A stretch of 64,000 nt of DNA from Fuerstiella sp. (GTDB taxonomy: Bacteria > Planctomycetota > Planctomycetia > Planctomycetales > Planctomycetaceae). Positions 7,405 to 16,930 of the stretch are shown one piece after another. The stretch covers positions 1-64,000 of the forward strand of contig JAQWOH010000040.1 of assembly GCA_029245955.1 (NCBI GenBank), given 5' to 3'. The notes under the pieces are model-generated. The model searched no databases. It was not told the DNA's origin and saw only the letters and a program-made list of their open reading frames with translations. How positions within the stretch are numbered: position 1 is the first letter of the stretch; each line of letters starts with the position of its first letter. The position numbers and the translations under genes are program-made.

Positions 7405-9279
7405 ATGTTGTTTTTTCGAGTAGTCGGCCTGTGTATCATATTGGTCACCGTGTTCGCCGCCACGGGTGGGGAACAGAGCAACGATTACACAGAACCACCG
7501 ATCAGTGAAGACGACCGCCGGCACTGGTCGTTTCATGTGATTAAACAGGTGGACGTGCCGGCCACACGTTTCACACAGTGGCAACGCAATACGATCGATA
7601 ACTTCGTGGGCGACGGACTGGAACGGAACGCACTGGAACCACAGCCGGGTGCATCATGGCCAACATTAATCAGACGACTCAGTTTTGATCTTGTCGGGCT
7701 GCCACCAACGCCCGCTGAAATCACCTCGTGCGTGTCTGATGACGCGTACGACAGGCTGGTCGATCGTTTACTGAACTCAAAAGGCTACGGTGAACGGTGG
7801 GCCCAACATTGGCTGGACCTGGCCCGCTTTGCTGAAACAGATGGTTTCGAACACGACAAATTACGTCCGGACGCATGGAAGTACCGTGACTGGGTCATTG
7901 AGGCACTTAACGCTGACATGCCGTACGACGAGTTCCTGCGACGTCAGATTGCAGGGGACGAACTATATCCTGCTGACGAATCAGCACGGATCGCAACGCG
8001 ATTCTGCCTTTCCGGTCCGGACATGCCGGACATCAATCTTCAGGAGGAACGGAGACATACTCTGCTGAACGAGACCACGTCTACGGTTGGTGAAGTGGTG
8101 CTGGGACTGCAGATCGGATGTGCTCGCTGCCACGATCACAAGTATGACCCCATCAGCCAGGCAGACTTTTATCGCCTGCGGGCCATATTTGAACCTGCCA
8201 TTCACGTACAGAAAAACAAGTCTCTGACCGGACTGCACGAAAAGCCTCAATTTGCAGAGGTCAGCCGCATCATGCTGCGTGGCGATTTTCGCCGACCCGG
8301 CCCGGTCGTAACGGCTGGTGTCCTGCGGGTCATCAACAACTCGCAGCAGATGTTCTCGCCATTAAAGAACAGTCATACCGCCGGTCGCCGGACCGCACTG
8401 GCCGCGTGGTTAACGTCCAGTGACAATCCATTGACCGCTCGGGTCATTGTAAATCGCGTCTGGCAACATCACTTTGGCACCGGCATCGTCGATACTCCCA
8501 GTGAGTTCGGCATCATGGGATCAGAACCCAGCCACGACCGGTTGCTCGACTGGCTGTCAAAGTGGTTTGTGGACAACGGCTGGAGTCTGAAGAAACTGCA
8601 CCGACTCATTGTCGCGTCGGGGACGTACCGACAGCGTAGTGTTCTTCCGAGTGACGCCAGCGAGACTGAAATAAATATGTGGAGTATCTCACGTGAGACC
8701 GACCCTGATGCTCGACTACTGTCGCGGTACCCCCGCTGGCGACTGGAAGGCGAAGCTGTGCGAGATGCAATGCTGTTCGCGGCAGGAGTGCTGAACCGAA
8801 AAGCAGGCGGTCCGGGCGTACGACCTCCGCTGCCCAAGGAATTGGTGTCAACATTGCCAAAGAACCAGTGGAAGGTCACAGATGATGAACAGGAACACAA
8901 CCGTCGCAGCGTTTACGTGTTCGCCCGACGAAATCTGCGATATCCGATTTTTGAAGTCTTTGACCGCCCTAGCGCGAATTCAAGTTGCCCGGACCGCGAC
9001 GTCTCGACGACCGCTCCACAATCACTGCACCTGCTGAATTCAGAGTTTTCAGCCACAACCGCTCGACGGCTTGCCGAATCAGTGGCCGACTCAACGCCCG
9101 ACATTCAGATACAACACGTGTTTGAGCGTATTCTTGGCCGGCGTCCGTCGAATCAGGAATCCCGCGACGCACAGGCGTTTCTGATCGAATCAAACAGGAG
9201 TGCCGATGGCAGCCTGTACGGTCTGTCTCACCTGTGTCTGTCCCTGTTCAACTGCAACGAATTCATCTTTGTGGAGTGA
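7405..9279 (+). CDS. DUF1549/DUF1553 secreted protein
   Basis: This 624-residue protein has a short N-terminal hydrophobic signal (FRVVGLCIILVTVFAATG). DUF1549 covers roughly residues 60-270, with SWPTLIRRLSFDLVGLPPTP, GYGERWAQHWLDLARFAETD and GCARCHDHKYDP around residue 239. DUF1553 covers roughly 325-615, with TARVIVNRVWQHHFGTGIV, LHRLIVASGTYRQRS and NRRSVYVFARRN. Many relatives also carry an N-terminal haem-binding cytochrome domain and a lectin-like insert; both are missing, so this is the short form. The CxxCH in GCARCH is the DUF1549 motif and need not bind haem. Proteins of this type occur with DUF1501 partners, as here, in polysaccharide-degradation contexts. Confidence 0.92.
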   Translation: MLFFRVVGLCIILVTVFAATGGEQSNDYTEPPISEDDRRHWSFHVIKQVDVPATRFTQWQRNTIDNFVGDGLERNALEPQPGASWPTLIRRLSFDLVGLPPTPAEITSCVSDDAYDRLVDRLLNSKGYGERWAQHWLDLARFAETDGFEHDKLRPDAWKYRDWVIEALNADMPYDEFLRRQIAGDELYPADESARIATRFCLSGPDMPDINLQEERRHTLLNETTSTVGEVVLGLQIGCARCHDHKYDPISQADFYRLRAIFEPAIHVQKNKSLTGLHEKPQFAEVSRIMLRGDFRRPGPVVTAGVLRVINNSQQMFSPLKNSHTAGRRTALAAWLTSSDNPLTARVIVNRVWQHHFGTGIVDTPSEFGIMGSEPSHDRLLDWLSKWFVDNGWSLKKLHRLIVASGTYRQRSVLPSDASETEINMWSISRETDPDARLLSRYPRWRLEGEAVRDAMLFAAGVLNRKAGGPGVRPPLPKELVSTLPKNQWKVTDDEQEHNRRSVYVFARRNLRYPIFEVFDRPSANSSCPDRDVSTTAPQSLHLLNSEFSATTARRLAESVADSTPDIQIQHVFERILGRRPSNQESRDAQAFLIESNRSADGSLYGLSHLCLSLFNCNEFIFVE

Positions 9280-9422
9280 GACCGGCGTGTCACACGATTT
9301 CAGCAACCATTCGGCGCCAATCTTTTGAATTCCGGACCAACAAAGCGTACAACACAGTTATTGACAACGGTCATCAGTCGTCATGCGCGACGGCCACACT
9401 GCATGCCAAAAAGGATTACGCT

Positions 9423-9980
9423 ATGACCTCAGCCGAAGATTCACGTACTGACACCGCCACATTTGCTGCGGGCTGCTTTTGGTGTACCGAAGCTGTTTTC
9501 ATCCGGTTGAAGGGTGTCAGCAAGGTCACCTCCGGTTACACGGGTGGCCGGCTGCCGAACCCGACATATAAACAGGTCTGCACGGGAGCGACAGGACACG
9601 CCGAAGGCATACAGATCACATTCGACCCGGCCGTCATCACGTACAAACAACTGATGGACGTATTTTTTCACACTCACGACCCCACGACGCTCAACCGTCA
9701 GGGAGCTGACGTGGGCACTCAGTATCGGTCGGCAATTTTCTATCACAACGCGAAACAGAAAGCTGCCGCCAGGAAGGCAGTCGAAGAATTGGATGCTTCC
9801 GGAGATTTTGACGATCCCATCGTGACGACTCTGGAAGAGCTGAAAAAGTGGTACCCTGCCGAGGACTATCATCAGGAATACTTTGAACTGAATCCGCGGC
9901 AACCATATTGTCAGGCGGTTGTTGGCCCCAAAGTTGCCAAGTTCAGAAAACGATATCAGGCCATGCTGAAGAAGGAGTAG
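9423..9980 (+). CDS. msrA: Peptide methionine sulfoxide reductase A
   Basis: MsrA reduces methionine-S-sulfoxide in proteins, with thioredoxin as the usual electron source. The 185-residue sequence has the catalytic GCFWC motif with C18, then SGYTGG, TGHAEGIQITFDP, FFHTHDPTTLNRQGADVGTQYRS (split here by reading), and a C-terminal EDYHQEYF. I chose ATG 9423 because AAAGGA lies about ten bases upstream and family homology begins there; the frame is open further up but unlike the family. There is no signal peptide, so it is cytoplasmic. It lies 143 bases after the DUF1553 gene and may be separately transcribed. Confidence 0.96.
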   Translation: MTSAEDSRTDTATFAAGCFWCTEAVFIRLKGVSKVTSGYTGGRLPNPTYKQVCTGATGHAEGIQITFDPAVITYKQLMDVFFHTHDPTTLNRQGADVGTQYRSAIFYHNAKQKAAARKAVEELDASGDFDDPIVTTLEELKKWYPAEDYHQEYFELNPRQPYCQAVVGPKVAKFRKRYQAMLKKE

Positions 9981-10004
9981 CCGTCTTAATGTTGTGTCTG
10001 CCGT

Positions 10005-13000
10005 CTATCGAGGCCGTGGACCTGGAACGGCTGATTGCCGCCGGGTACGTGGCTGCAACGGACTCGACTGCGGAAACACTCGGGGAACCACAAGCATTGG
10101 AATCGGACCGCCCGGCGATGGATTGAATGCCTTCAGGAACTGCTGCATGTTCTGGTCCAGTTGTCCCAGCGGTTTCGGTGTTGTTTGCGGTCGCGAAGTT
10201 GTGCCGCGAACTTCAACCATGGTCCACTGAGTCCAGAGCCGATTGATGATTGGCAGCGACGCAGCCGTGGGGCGCGGCGGCCGCGAAAAGAAATCCAGGT
10301 GCACGTCCCCTTTGAACCCAACAGCCCCGCGACCAAGAAGACTGATCGATTTGCCGACAAGATCGATGCGTTGGAAGTTGAAAGCCTCCTGACCAACAGT
10401 GAAATCGACCTTTGCCCAGTCAAACGCCGTTCGGTCCTGTACGTTGAATTTCAGTTGCGACAACGCGCCCATCAGATGCACCATCACCGGCAGTTCATAC
10501 AGTGCTGCGGGGCTGATCATCAGTTGTCCCTTGCCTTCCACGTCCGCGGCCGCGTCGCCTGTCCCTTCCAGACGCATCCAGGCATTAATGACACCCTTTA
10601 GTGTTTTCTGGTCAGGAATATGGTCCGCCGCATAAGATTCCAGCAGTGCGTCTTCCAGTTCGGTGAAAAATCGGTACTGACCGTCTTCACGCAGGTCAAC
10701 AAGAGCATCCAGTACGACTTCACCACCGTACGCCTGAGCCTTGATACGGTCATGGCGATCAATCTGTGTCAGATCAGTGTCGAAAAACACATTTCGAGCC
10801 CCCAGCACCAGTTCGACGTCGTTCACCGAATAGGGGCCCTCAATATGAGTAAATGGCATTTCCAGGACCTCGGCAGTGTCCAGCGAAATTGTTCCTGTAT
10901 TGTGAAGATGGAAGCCGTCCCAGACGCCCTGAGCCGTGACGGCACCGTAGACCCCGGTCACATCAAGCCCCGCATTTACCGCACAGTCACGAAACCGCAT
11001 ATTCAGGTCCCAGCGGGCTGTGGGATTGTAATCGCCGCTCATCACGCCGCGAAAATCTATTTCGGAGTTGTCGATCGAGACCGACCCCTGCTGATACAGG
11101 CGATTCAGCGTTTCACGCCATGACGTCGGCAGGGCAGCACGCAGCTGGTCATCCGGTTCAAGATTGACCGCGTTCAGGTTATTCAGATGAACCTGCCATT
11201 CGCCGTCGGGCTTGGCTTCGGCCCAACCCGTCGCCCGAATGGAATTGTTATTGTGGAACGCCTGAAAGGAATGGATCTCACAGTGCTGAACACCGGCAAA
11301 TCTCGCATCGTTCGGGTTAAAACTCAGGGTCGCTTCTTTAACGAACATTGCCAGCGGAAACGGTTTCGGCCTGATACGGGTGTTGAAAATACGCACCGGT
11401 GCATCTGCAGGAAATTTGACAATGGCGGGCTGGCCGGGAATCGCCGTCCAGTGCACCTGTGCCGTCAGGTCACAGAATCCATCCGGCTCAATCATGTTCC
11501 AGAGCTCGCGCTGCGGCTTGTTTAAAGCGTTGTAGAGGTCAGAATCCAGCGCTACGTTTTGAGCGGTAATCGTCAGATCCAGCACACCGGGAGCAGGCAA
11601 TCCCTGATAACTTCCGCTGGCACGAATCTGACCGTGCTCATGCTGGCCCTGAAGATCAGTGAATTGCCAGTACTTCGCCTTGCCGTCGAAAACCAAGTGA
11701 CCGCTGAGATTGTCGATGTCATACGGAAACCTGGCGAACCGCATGCTTGCGTCATAAACGTGTCCGTCGATGTAGGTGTATGTAGGCTGATCCGCACCGG
11801 GCGGTCGATAAAAGACGAAATCTGCATTTGCCATACCCGTCAGATCAAGCGAATCGACGACGGTCTGCTGCTTTTCCTCAAGGGCATTACGAAAACGACT
11901 GTCGAGCGGAAACTCCGTGACGCTCAGTTCAAACAGCGTTTCCGCATTCAGCCCCGGATTCTTCCACCATCCGGTAGATACAAACGGGTGCTTCCCCAGT
12001 CGCCCTGAGATCGACACGTCCAGCATCACATCGCGTTCCGTCAGCACCGGCTCATATTCGTTCGCCAGCTCAGTACCACTTGCCGGAGAATTGGAAAATG
12101 GCCGTTGTTTCAGCGTGCCGGTCAGGCCGTTAACCGGATAACGAAACCTGTGAAAGGTGACTGTGCCACTGTCGATTGTGGCTGCCAGGTTTTCCGCGCG
12201 CCAGTTTCCGTCAGGCTGCTGCCGAAGATCACATCCGCCCGAGACGACCGTATCCGGCAGAAATGCATCAAACAGGCGCCGGACTTTTGGCGGCATCAAC
12301 GGTTGCAGTTTCATGTCCACAGGAAATGACGTTACGTCCACGCGAGCCTGACCGGGCGGAGAGCCATGGCCCTGTTGCATCTTCAGCCACCCCGAGAGAA
12401 ATGCTTCACCACTCCGTGCCTGCTTGAGACGAAATTCCAGGTTCTGATTGTCCTTGAAGAATGTGGCCTGTACATCTGTCAGACCGATTGGAAAAACAGG
12501 GGACACCAGGCGGCCATCACGCACATCTACTCTCATCTTGAATTCCGGTATAGCCAGCTCCGGTGAGCCGCCGACGCTGAAGTCCACATCAAGCACACCC
12601 ACGAACTGTGGCGCGGTGCGGCCGTCATTACCGATCAGCAGCGCCGCTTCTGACGTTCGAGACGCCGCACCCTGAATGCTCTGCTGCCGCGGCAGTACGC
12701 GCCCCAACATTGAATCGACCTGTGTCAGATGACCCTGTATTTCCGGATTTGTCGCCTGAGCCAGTCCCATCAGACTTTTGTCGGCCCGCACACCTCTCAA
12801 CTGACCACTCAGGTTCCATTTGCGTTTGAGCAGATCCCATGCCCCGGTAAGGTTCAACAGGCCAACGCCGGGCAAATTGATACCGCCGTCAAAGTCGAAT
12901 TTTTCCTGAGACGCCGGTAACGCCTGAATCGCCGGACTGGTCAGCAGCAATCGCGCTGCCGGGATCCCGCCGCCGTGTTTCAACGTCAACTGGATGCTCA

Positions 13001-13448
13001 GATCCTTCACTGAGATCTGCGGCAGCTGAACAGGAGAATCCGATGATGCATGAAACTCATACTGCTGCCAGTTCCAGCGGCCGTCCTCCTCTCTCACCAG
13101 TAAAACGTCAACCGAGTCCAGATGCACTGCATTAACAGTCACCTGCTGCTGTTCAAGCAGTCGATTTGCGTCAAGCTCAACAGAAATTTCGCTGGACCGA
13201 AACAGCGGCTGCCCCGATTCGCGATCGCGAATTTCCACGTTGGTCAGCGTGGCGCCTTGGGCTCCGTTAAGCCGTGCAGCCCCCACGGACAATTTCAGCC
13301 CCGGCGCTGCTTCGTCAAATAGTTTCAGGATCGTGTCGTGAACAAAACGATCACTTTGATTCCAGAAATACAGCGCAGCAATGCCGACAACGATCGCTGT
13401 GAGCAACGTCAGTCTGACCATCCATTTCAGAACTGGAACGATTTTCAT
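10005..13448 (-). CDS. AsmA/YhdP-like large membrane-anchored protein
   Basis: A 1147-residue protein with one N-terminal membrane anchor (WMVRLTLLTAIVVGIAALYFW, about residues 9-29) followed by a very long beta-rich periplasmic body. The early pattern, GLKLSVGAARLNGAQGATLTNVEIRD and then LFRSSEISVELD, is the AsmA/TamB/YhdP-type start (split here across motifs). The C-terminal part (GKGQLMISPAALYELPVM, LSQLKFNVQDRTAFDWAKVDF, IDLVGKSISLLGRGAVGFKG) is the AsmA_2-like end. Known relatives form hydrophobic grooves that carry phospholipid between inner and outer membranes. It ends 25 bases from msrA on the opposite strand. The last about 40 residues are Pro/Arg-rich and poorly conserved-looking. 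Confidence 0.82.
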   Translation of the reverse strand: MKIVPVLKWMVRLTLLTAIVVGIAALYFWNQSDRFVHDTILKLFDEAAPGLKLSVGAARLNGAQGATLTNVEIRDRESGQPLFRSSEISVELDANRLLEQQQVTVNAVHLDSVDVLLVREEDGRWNWQQYEFHASSDSPVQLPQISVKDLSIQLTLKHGGGIPAARLLLTSPAIQALPASQEKFDFDGGINLPGVGLLNLTGAWDLLKRKWNLSGQLRGVRADKSLMGLAQATNPEIQGHLTQVDSMLGRVLPRQQSIQGAASRTSEAALLIGNDGRTAPQFVGVLDVDFSVGGSPELAIPEFKMRVDVRDGRLVSPVFPIGLTDVQATFFKDNQNLEFRLKQARSGEAFLSGWLKMQQGHGSPPGQARVDVTSFPVDMKLQPLMPPKVRRLFDAFLPDTVVSGGCDLRQQPDGNWRAENLAATIDSGTVTFHRFRYPVNGLTGTLKQRPFSNSPASGTELANEYEPVLTERDVMLDVSISGRLGKHPFVSTGWWKNPGLNAETLFELSVTEFPLDSRFRNALEEKQQTVVDSLDLTGMANADFVFYRPPGADQPTYTYIDGHVYDASMRFARFPYDIDNLSGHLVFDGKAKYWQFTDLQGQHEHGQIRASGSYQGLPAPGVLDLTITAQNVALDSDLYNALNKPQRELWNMIEPDGFCDLTAQVHWTAIPGQPAIVKFPADAPVRIFNTRIRPKPFPLAMFVKEATLSFNPNDARFAGVQHCEIHSFQAFHNNNSIRATGWAEAKPDGEWQVHLNNLNAVNLEPDDQLRAALPTSWRETLNRLYQQGSVSIDNSEIDFRGVMSGDYNPTARWDLNMRFRDCAVNAGLDVTGVYGAVTAQGVWDGFHLHNTGTISLDTAEVLEMPFTHIEGPYSVNDVELVLGARNVFFDTDLTQIDRHDRIKAQAYGGEVVLDALVDLREDGQYRFFTELEDALLESYAADHIPDQKTLKGVINAWMRLEGTGDAAADVEGKGQLMISPAALYELPVMVHLMGALSQLKFNVQDRTAFDWAKVDFTVGQEAFNFQRIDLVGKSISLLGRGAVGFKGDVHLDFFSRPPRPTAASLPIINRLWTQWTMVEVRGTTSRPQTTPKPLGQLDQNMQQFLKAFNPSPGGPIPMLVVPRVFPQSSPLQPRTRRQSAVPGPRPR

Positions 13449-13639
13449 AGGAACGGTGGCATTCCGCCGCCGGGTACAAAAGCAGCCGTCATTCCTTTAA
13501 CGATGACGACTTTTGGAATTGTCACAACAGGCTTAACGAGTGACAACAGGTTCAGTGTGATTGCGTAAGCGATCGTATGGCGCAGGCTCCGCCAGAATTA
13601 TCGTGGGCCTCAAGGTGGTGGCAACGCCAATGACACACA

Positions 13640-14977
13640 TCAACAGAGGGATTGTTCTCGCGAGTCACCTCTTCTCAGGACAAGATGATGCCATCCGATA
13701 GCCCCCAGCACTGAGAGTGGACACTCTACGGGAAGACGATACCTGACCGACCCAACGAACACCATATGAACCAGCAGAAACAACACCAAGGGCCCCAGCA
13801 GAACCAGTAGGTCCGAGGGCTCCCACTGTCGCGCCACCAGACCAGCCACAGCACTACAGAACAAAACCGCCCAGAATACAACGCAAGTCACGCAAGCCCC
13901 CCAACCGCCCGATCTTGCGAGATTGGGCACAGGATTCAGAAAAGCGGCAGCCTTCGTGAATGCCAGACTGACGATCCGTCCGGGATTCGCTCGCACAAAT
14001 TCGATTGATTTGAGTGTGTAATATTCGTTCATTTCGAACTCGGACATTCGAGCCATCACGTTGTCATCCTCAAAAAACTGCATGTTACTGGCGCCAGTCG
14101 CCCGAGCATTGAGGCCGTCATACAGACTGGGTCCGGACCAGAGGGATGTAAAGACCCAGTGTCCGGTCACCGTGGCGTTTCTGGCAGCCCACGGCAACAA
14201 CACCAGAAGACAAGCCAGCATCAGTCCGGCGCAGACCGTTAGGCGCTGCGTCAGCGACCGCCGCAACAGAATCAGTACCCCGACGCAAGAAATCATCAGC
14301 CACGGAAGAAACCCAGGTCGCGACAGCACGGTCACACCGACTAATGCCCCTGTCACAAGGGCTCGACAGAAAACACTCCCAAAGTTCGCTCGTGTGTCTG
14401 CATCATCACGCGCGGTTGCGCCACATCGAAGTAACAATAACAGTGACAACAGACTCACCAGCATCCAGAACGTAAACAGCGTCTCTGACAGAATCAGAAC
14501 ACTATTACCAACGTGCAGCGGACAAACCGCAACATACATTGCCGCCCAAAATCCAATACGCCTCGTGTGAACCTGTCGCCCGAGACAGTACGTCAGCCAG
14601 CAACAACCAGCACCGACGACCGCCAGCACCAGGCGTGCAGCCAGCACACTGTTCCCAAAGAGACTGATGGACGCTGCCAGCAGAAGTGGAAACCCGGGAA
14701 CGCGCAGAACCTGTCGGCCGTAAATGACGTAGTCTTCACCTGTCGCAATGTTTTCGGCCAGCTCCCAGTAGCCGTTCGCATCTCCTTCAATCAGAAACGG
14801 CCGGCCGGCCGCTTGAACATGTCGTTCAACGACAAACGCCATTACGACACGCAGTACAAGAGCAACTGCCATCAGCAGCACAACGAAGGGCATCCACTGC
14901 GCAGCGTTTTCCGAATCGTCTGCTATTGGTAAAGCAGCAGCGGACTCGGTGCCGCCGGATTCAGTTCTGGCTGACAT
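13640..14977 (-). CDS. GT39-like membrane glycosyltransferase
   Basis: About 445 residues, mostly hydrophobic, with about ten predicted membrane segments. The first periplasmic loop carries FLIEGDANGYWELAENIATG and VLRVPGFPLLLAA, the layout of ArnT/PMT-type (GT39/GT83) transferases in which an acidic residue in this loop is catalytic and a lipid-linked sugar is the donor. Further segments include WAAMYVAVCPLHVGNSVLIL and the late VGSVRYRLPVECPL. The acceptor cannot be told from sequence. I chose the ATG at 14977; it overlaps the 3' end of the sulfatase gene by 17 bases, suggesting translational coupling. Confidence 0.85.
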   Translation of the reverse strand: MSARTESGGTESAAALPIADDSENAAQWMPFVVLLMAVALVLRVVMAFVVERHVQAAGRPFLIEGDANGYWELAENIATGEDYVIYGRQVLRVPGFPLLLAASISLFGNSVLAARLVLAVVGAGCCWLTYCLGRQVHTRRIGFWAAMYVAVCPLHVGNSVLILSETLFTFWMLVSLLSLLLLLRCGATARDDADTRANFGSVFCRALVTGALVGVTVLSRPGFLPWLMISCVGVLILLRRSLTQRLTVCAGLMLACLLVLLPWAARNATVTGHWVFTSLWSGPSLYDGLNARATGASNMQFFEDDNVMARMSEFEMNEYYTLKSIEFVRANPGRIVSLAFTKAAAFLNPVPNLARSGGWGACVTCVVFWAVLFCSAVAGLVARQWEPSDLLVLLGPLVLFLLVHMVFVGSVRYRLPVECPLSVLGAIGWHHLVLRRGDSREQSLC

Positions 14978-16325
14978 CCCGGATCCAATCGTTGTGCAGC
15001 TGTTCCAGCTCTCGGACGACATCCGGATGCTGAGCCGCAACGTTTGTCAATTCACGTACGGAATCGTTCAGATTCACCAGAAAACGCCGATCGTTGGCTG
15101 TCACAGGAGCCATTTTGCTGGTGTCATTCGGATTACCAATCAGTTTCCAGTCGCCTTTGCGAACAGCCCACTGACGATTTTTCTTCCCACCCCCGGATTC
15201 CCAGTGAAATACCCCATGTGGGGAAGGGGCATTCGACGATTGCAGCACGTCAGTGATGTCTCTGCCATCAAACTTACGTTCTCCAGCGTCCAGATCGCAA
15301 AGAGAAACCAACGTCGGCAGCCAGTCGCAGGCAGTTGTCATCTGATCTCGGACGACACCGGAGGGAATTTGCGACGACCACGAGATTATCGCAGGTATGC
15401 GGATTCCGCCTTCGAACAGACTGAATTTGGCCCCTCGATACGGCCCGGCACTGCCGCCACCTCCGAACGTCCGTTCTTCCGTGCTGTGCCCGTGATCCGA
15501 CTGATAGATGACAACGGTGCTATCACGCAGCTCCAGTTCATTAAGTCGCTTCAGCACGCGACCGATAATCTCATCAGTCGTGGACACGAAGGCCGCGTAC
15601 ATTCTGCGGGGATCGTCCAGATGCGCATAGTGCTTGCGCCATTTGTCTGTCCCCTGCAGCGGATAATGGGGAGTATTCAGGGCCCAGTACATCATGAAGG
15701 GCCGGTCCTGACTGTCTTCGATAAACCGAATCGCGTCAGCCGCCATCAGATCCGGAAAATATTCGCCATCCTGAAAGACTTCTTTGCCATTGCGCCACAG
15801 GTCGTGACGGTTCGGGCCGTTCCAGTAGAAGAAGTGTGAATAATTGTCGATACACCCCCCCATGTGGCCAAAAGAATCGACGAACCCCTGGCCGTTCGGC
15901 ATCGTGGCTGGCGTATAGCCGAGATGCCACTTGCCAACGTGTCCGGTCATGTAGCCATTGGCTGCAAATAACTCAGCGACAGTCTGCGTGGCGGCCGGCA
16001 TTCCGGCGTTCCCTGAATGAGACGAGACGTTCCCCGGCACACCAGCTCGTTGTGGATACAAACCAGTAATGAACGCAGCGCGTGACGGGGAACACACAGG
16101 AGCGGCAGCGTAGAACTGGGTAAACCGCACGCCCTGCGACGCCAGCTGATCCAGCTGCGGAGTCGCAAGATCTGTCGCGCCATAGCAGTTCAGGTCCACG
16201 CTTCCCTGGTCGTCCGCCAGAATCATGATCACGTTTGGCCTGCGTGCTTCCGTCGCTCCGTTAGCCAGCGCAACCAGTACGCAGCAGGACACAGCAAGCC
16301 GTTCCAGATATCGGTTCGTTTTCAT
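14961..16325 (-). CDS. Secreted formylglycine-type sulfatase
   Basis: About 454 residues with an N-terminal signal peptide (MKTNRYLERLAVSCCVLVAL, cleavage near ATEA). The alkaline-phosphatase-superfamily metal site appears as ILADDQG (D38, D39). The sulfatase signature CSPSRAAFITG places the cysteine to be converted to formylglycine at residue 78. IYQSDHGHS (split) provides the later metal ligands. It should hydrolyse sulfate esters of polysaccharides in the periplasm or outside, and needs a formylglycine-generating enzyme from elsewhere. ATG 16325 begins right after the hpt stop; an in-frame ATG at 16337 lies inside hpt. Confidence 0.95.
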   Translation of the reverse strand: MKTNRYLERLAVSCCVLVALANGATEARRPNVIMILADDQGSVDLNCYGATDLATPQLDQLASQGVRFTQFYAAAPVCSPSRAAFITGLYPQRAGVPGNVSSHSGNAGMPAATQTVAELFAANGYMTGHVGKWHLGYTPATMPNGQGFVDSFGHMGGCIDNYSHFFYWNGPNRHDLWRNGKEVFQDGEYFPDLMAADAIRFIEDSQDRPFMMYWALNTPHYPLQGTDKWRKHYAHLDDPRRMYAAFVSTTDEIIGRVLKRLNELELRDSTVVIYQSDHGHSTEERTFGGGGSAGPYRGAKFSLFEGGIRIPAIISWSSQIPSGVVRDQMTTACDWLPTLVSLCDLDAGERKFDGRDITDVLQSSNAPSPHGVFHWESGGGKKNRQWAVRKGDWKLIGNPNDTSKMAPVTANDRRFLVNLNDSVRELTNVAAQHPDVVRELEQLHNDWIRDVSQN

Positions 16326-16326
16326 C

Positions 16327-16875
16327 TCAGCAGTCATTCTGTTTTGCCCCGGAACGTTTCAGATCTTCGTCCTCCATGACGCCGATGAACGGCAGATGTC
16401 GGTAATCGTCATTGAAGTCAAGCCCGTAGCCAACCACAAACTCATCCGGGATACTGAATCCAAAATAGTCGGGCTCCAGGTCCACTTCAGTACGTGCTGT
16501 CTTCCACAGCAGTACGGCCGACCGCACGCTGGCCGGCTGAAATCCCCGCACAGCCTCGTACACTCCGACCATGGTGTTACCCGTATCGAAGATGTCGTCC
16601 AGAATCACAACGTCCCGCCCCCGCAGGTCGGACACCAGCGACTGATTGATCGTCAACTGTCCCGGTGTGGTTTCAGCACCGCGATAACTGGCCGCCTGAA
16701 TCAGAGCCACACGCAACGGCACGGAAGTCGCACGAATCAGGTCCGCCAGCAGCACAACGCTGCCCGTCAGCACCCCCAGAATTGTGAGTGGCCGATTAGA
16801 GTACTCCTCGCTCAGCTGCCTTCCGAGCGTCTTTACGCGTTCACTGATCTCGTTCTCACTTATCAGGACTCTCAT
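16327..16875 (-). CDS. hpt: Hypoxanthine phosphoribosyltransferase
   Basis: The 182-residue enzyme transfers phosphoribosyl from PRPP to hypoxanthine or guanine in purine salvage. The PRPP-binding signature VVILDDIFDTGNTM is at 89-102 with the acidic pair D93-D94. LTGSVVLLADL (36-46) is the upstream PPi loop, and DEFVVGYGLDFNDDYRHLPF (138 onward, in part) is the base-binding end typical of HPRTs. It is the usual length for the family. It is followed at once by the sulfatase gene, an unrelated partner, so the link is probably only transcriptional. Confidence 0.96.
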   Translation of the reverse strand: MRVLISENEISERVKTLGRQLSEEYSNRPLTILGVLTGSVVLLADLIRATSVPLRVALIQAASYRGAETTPGQLTINQSLVSDLRGRDVVILDDIFDTGNTMVGVYEAVRGFQPASVRSAVLLWKTARTEVDLEPDYFGFSIPDEFVVGYGLDFNDDYRHLPFIGVMEDEDLKRSGAKQNDC

Positions 16876-16930
16876 GATCCCTCGGCAGAAACAACGTCAT
16901 AGCTGGAATGATCGAAGGGCGACACAGCAT

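Noticed and set aside
8115-8150. CxxCH in the DUF1549 protein as evidence of a c-type cytochrome
   Set aside because: The GCARCHDHKYDP stretch is a conserved part of DUF1549 itself; no separate cytochrome domain is present.
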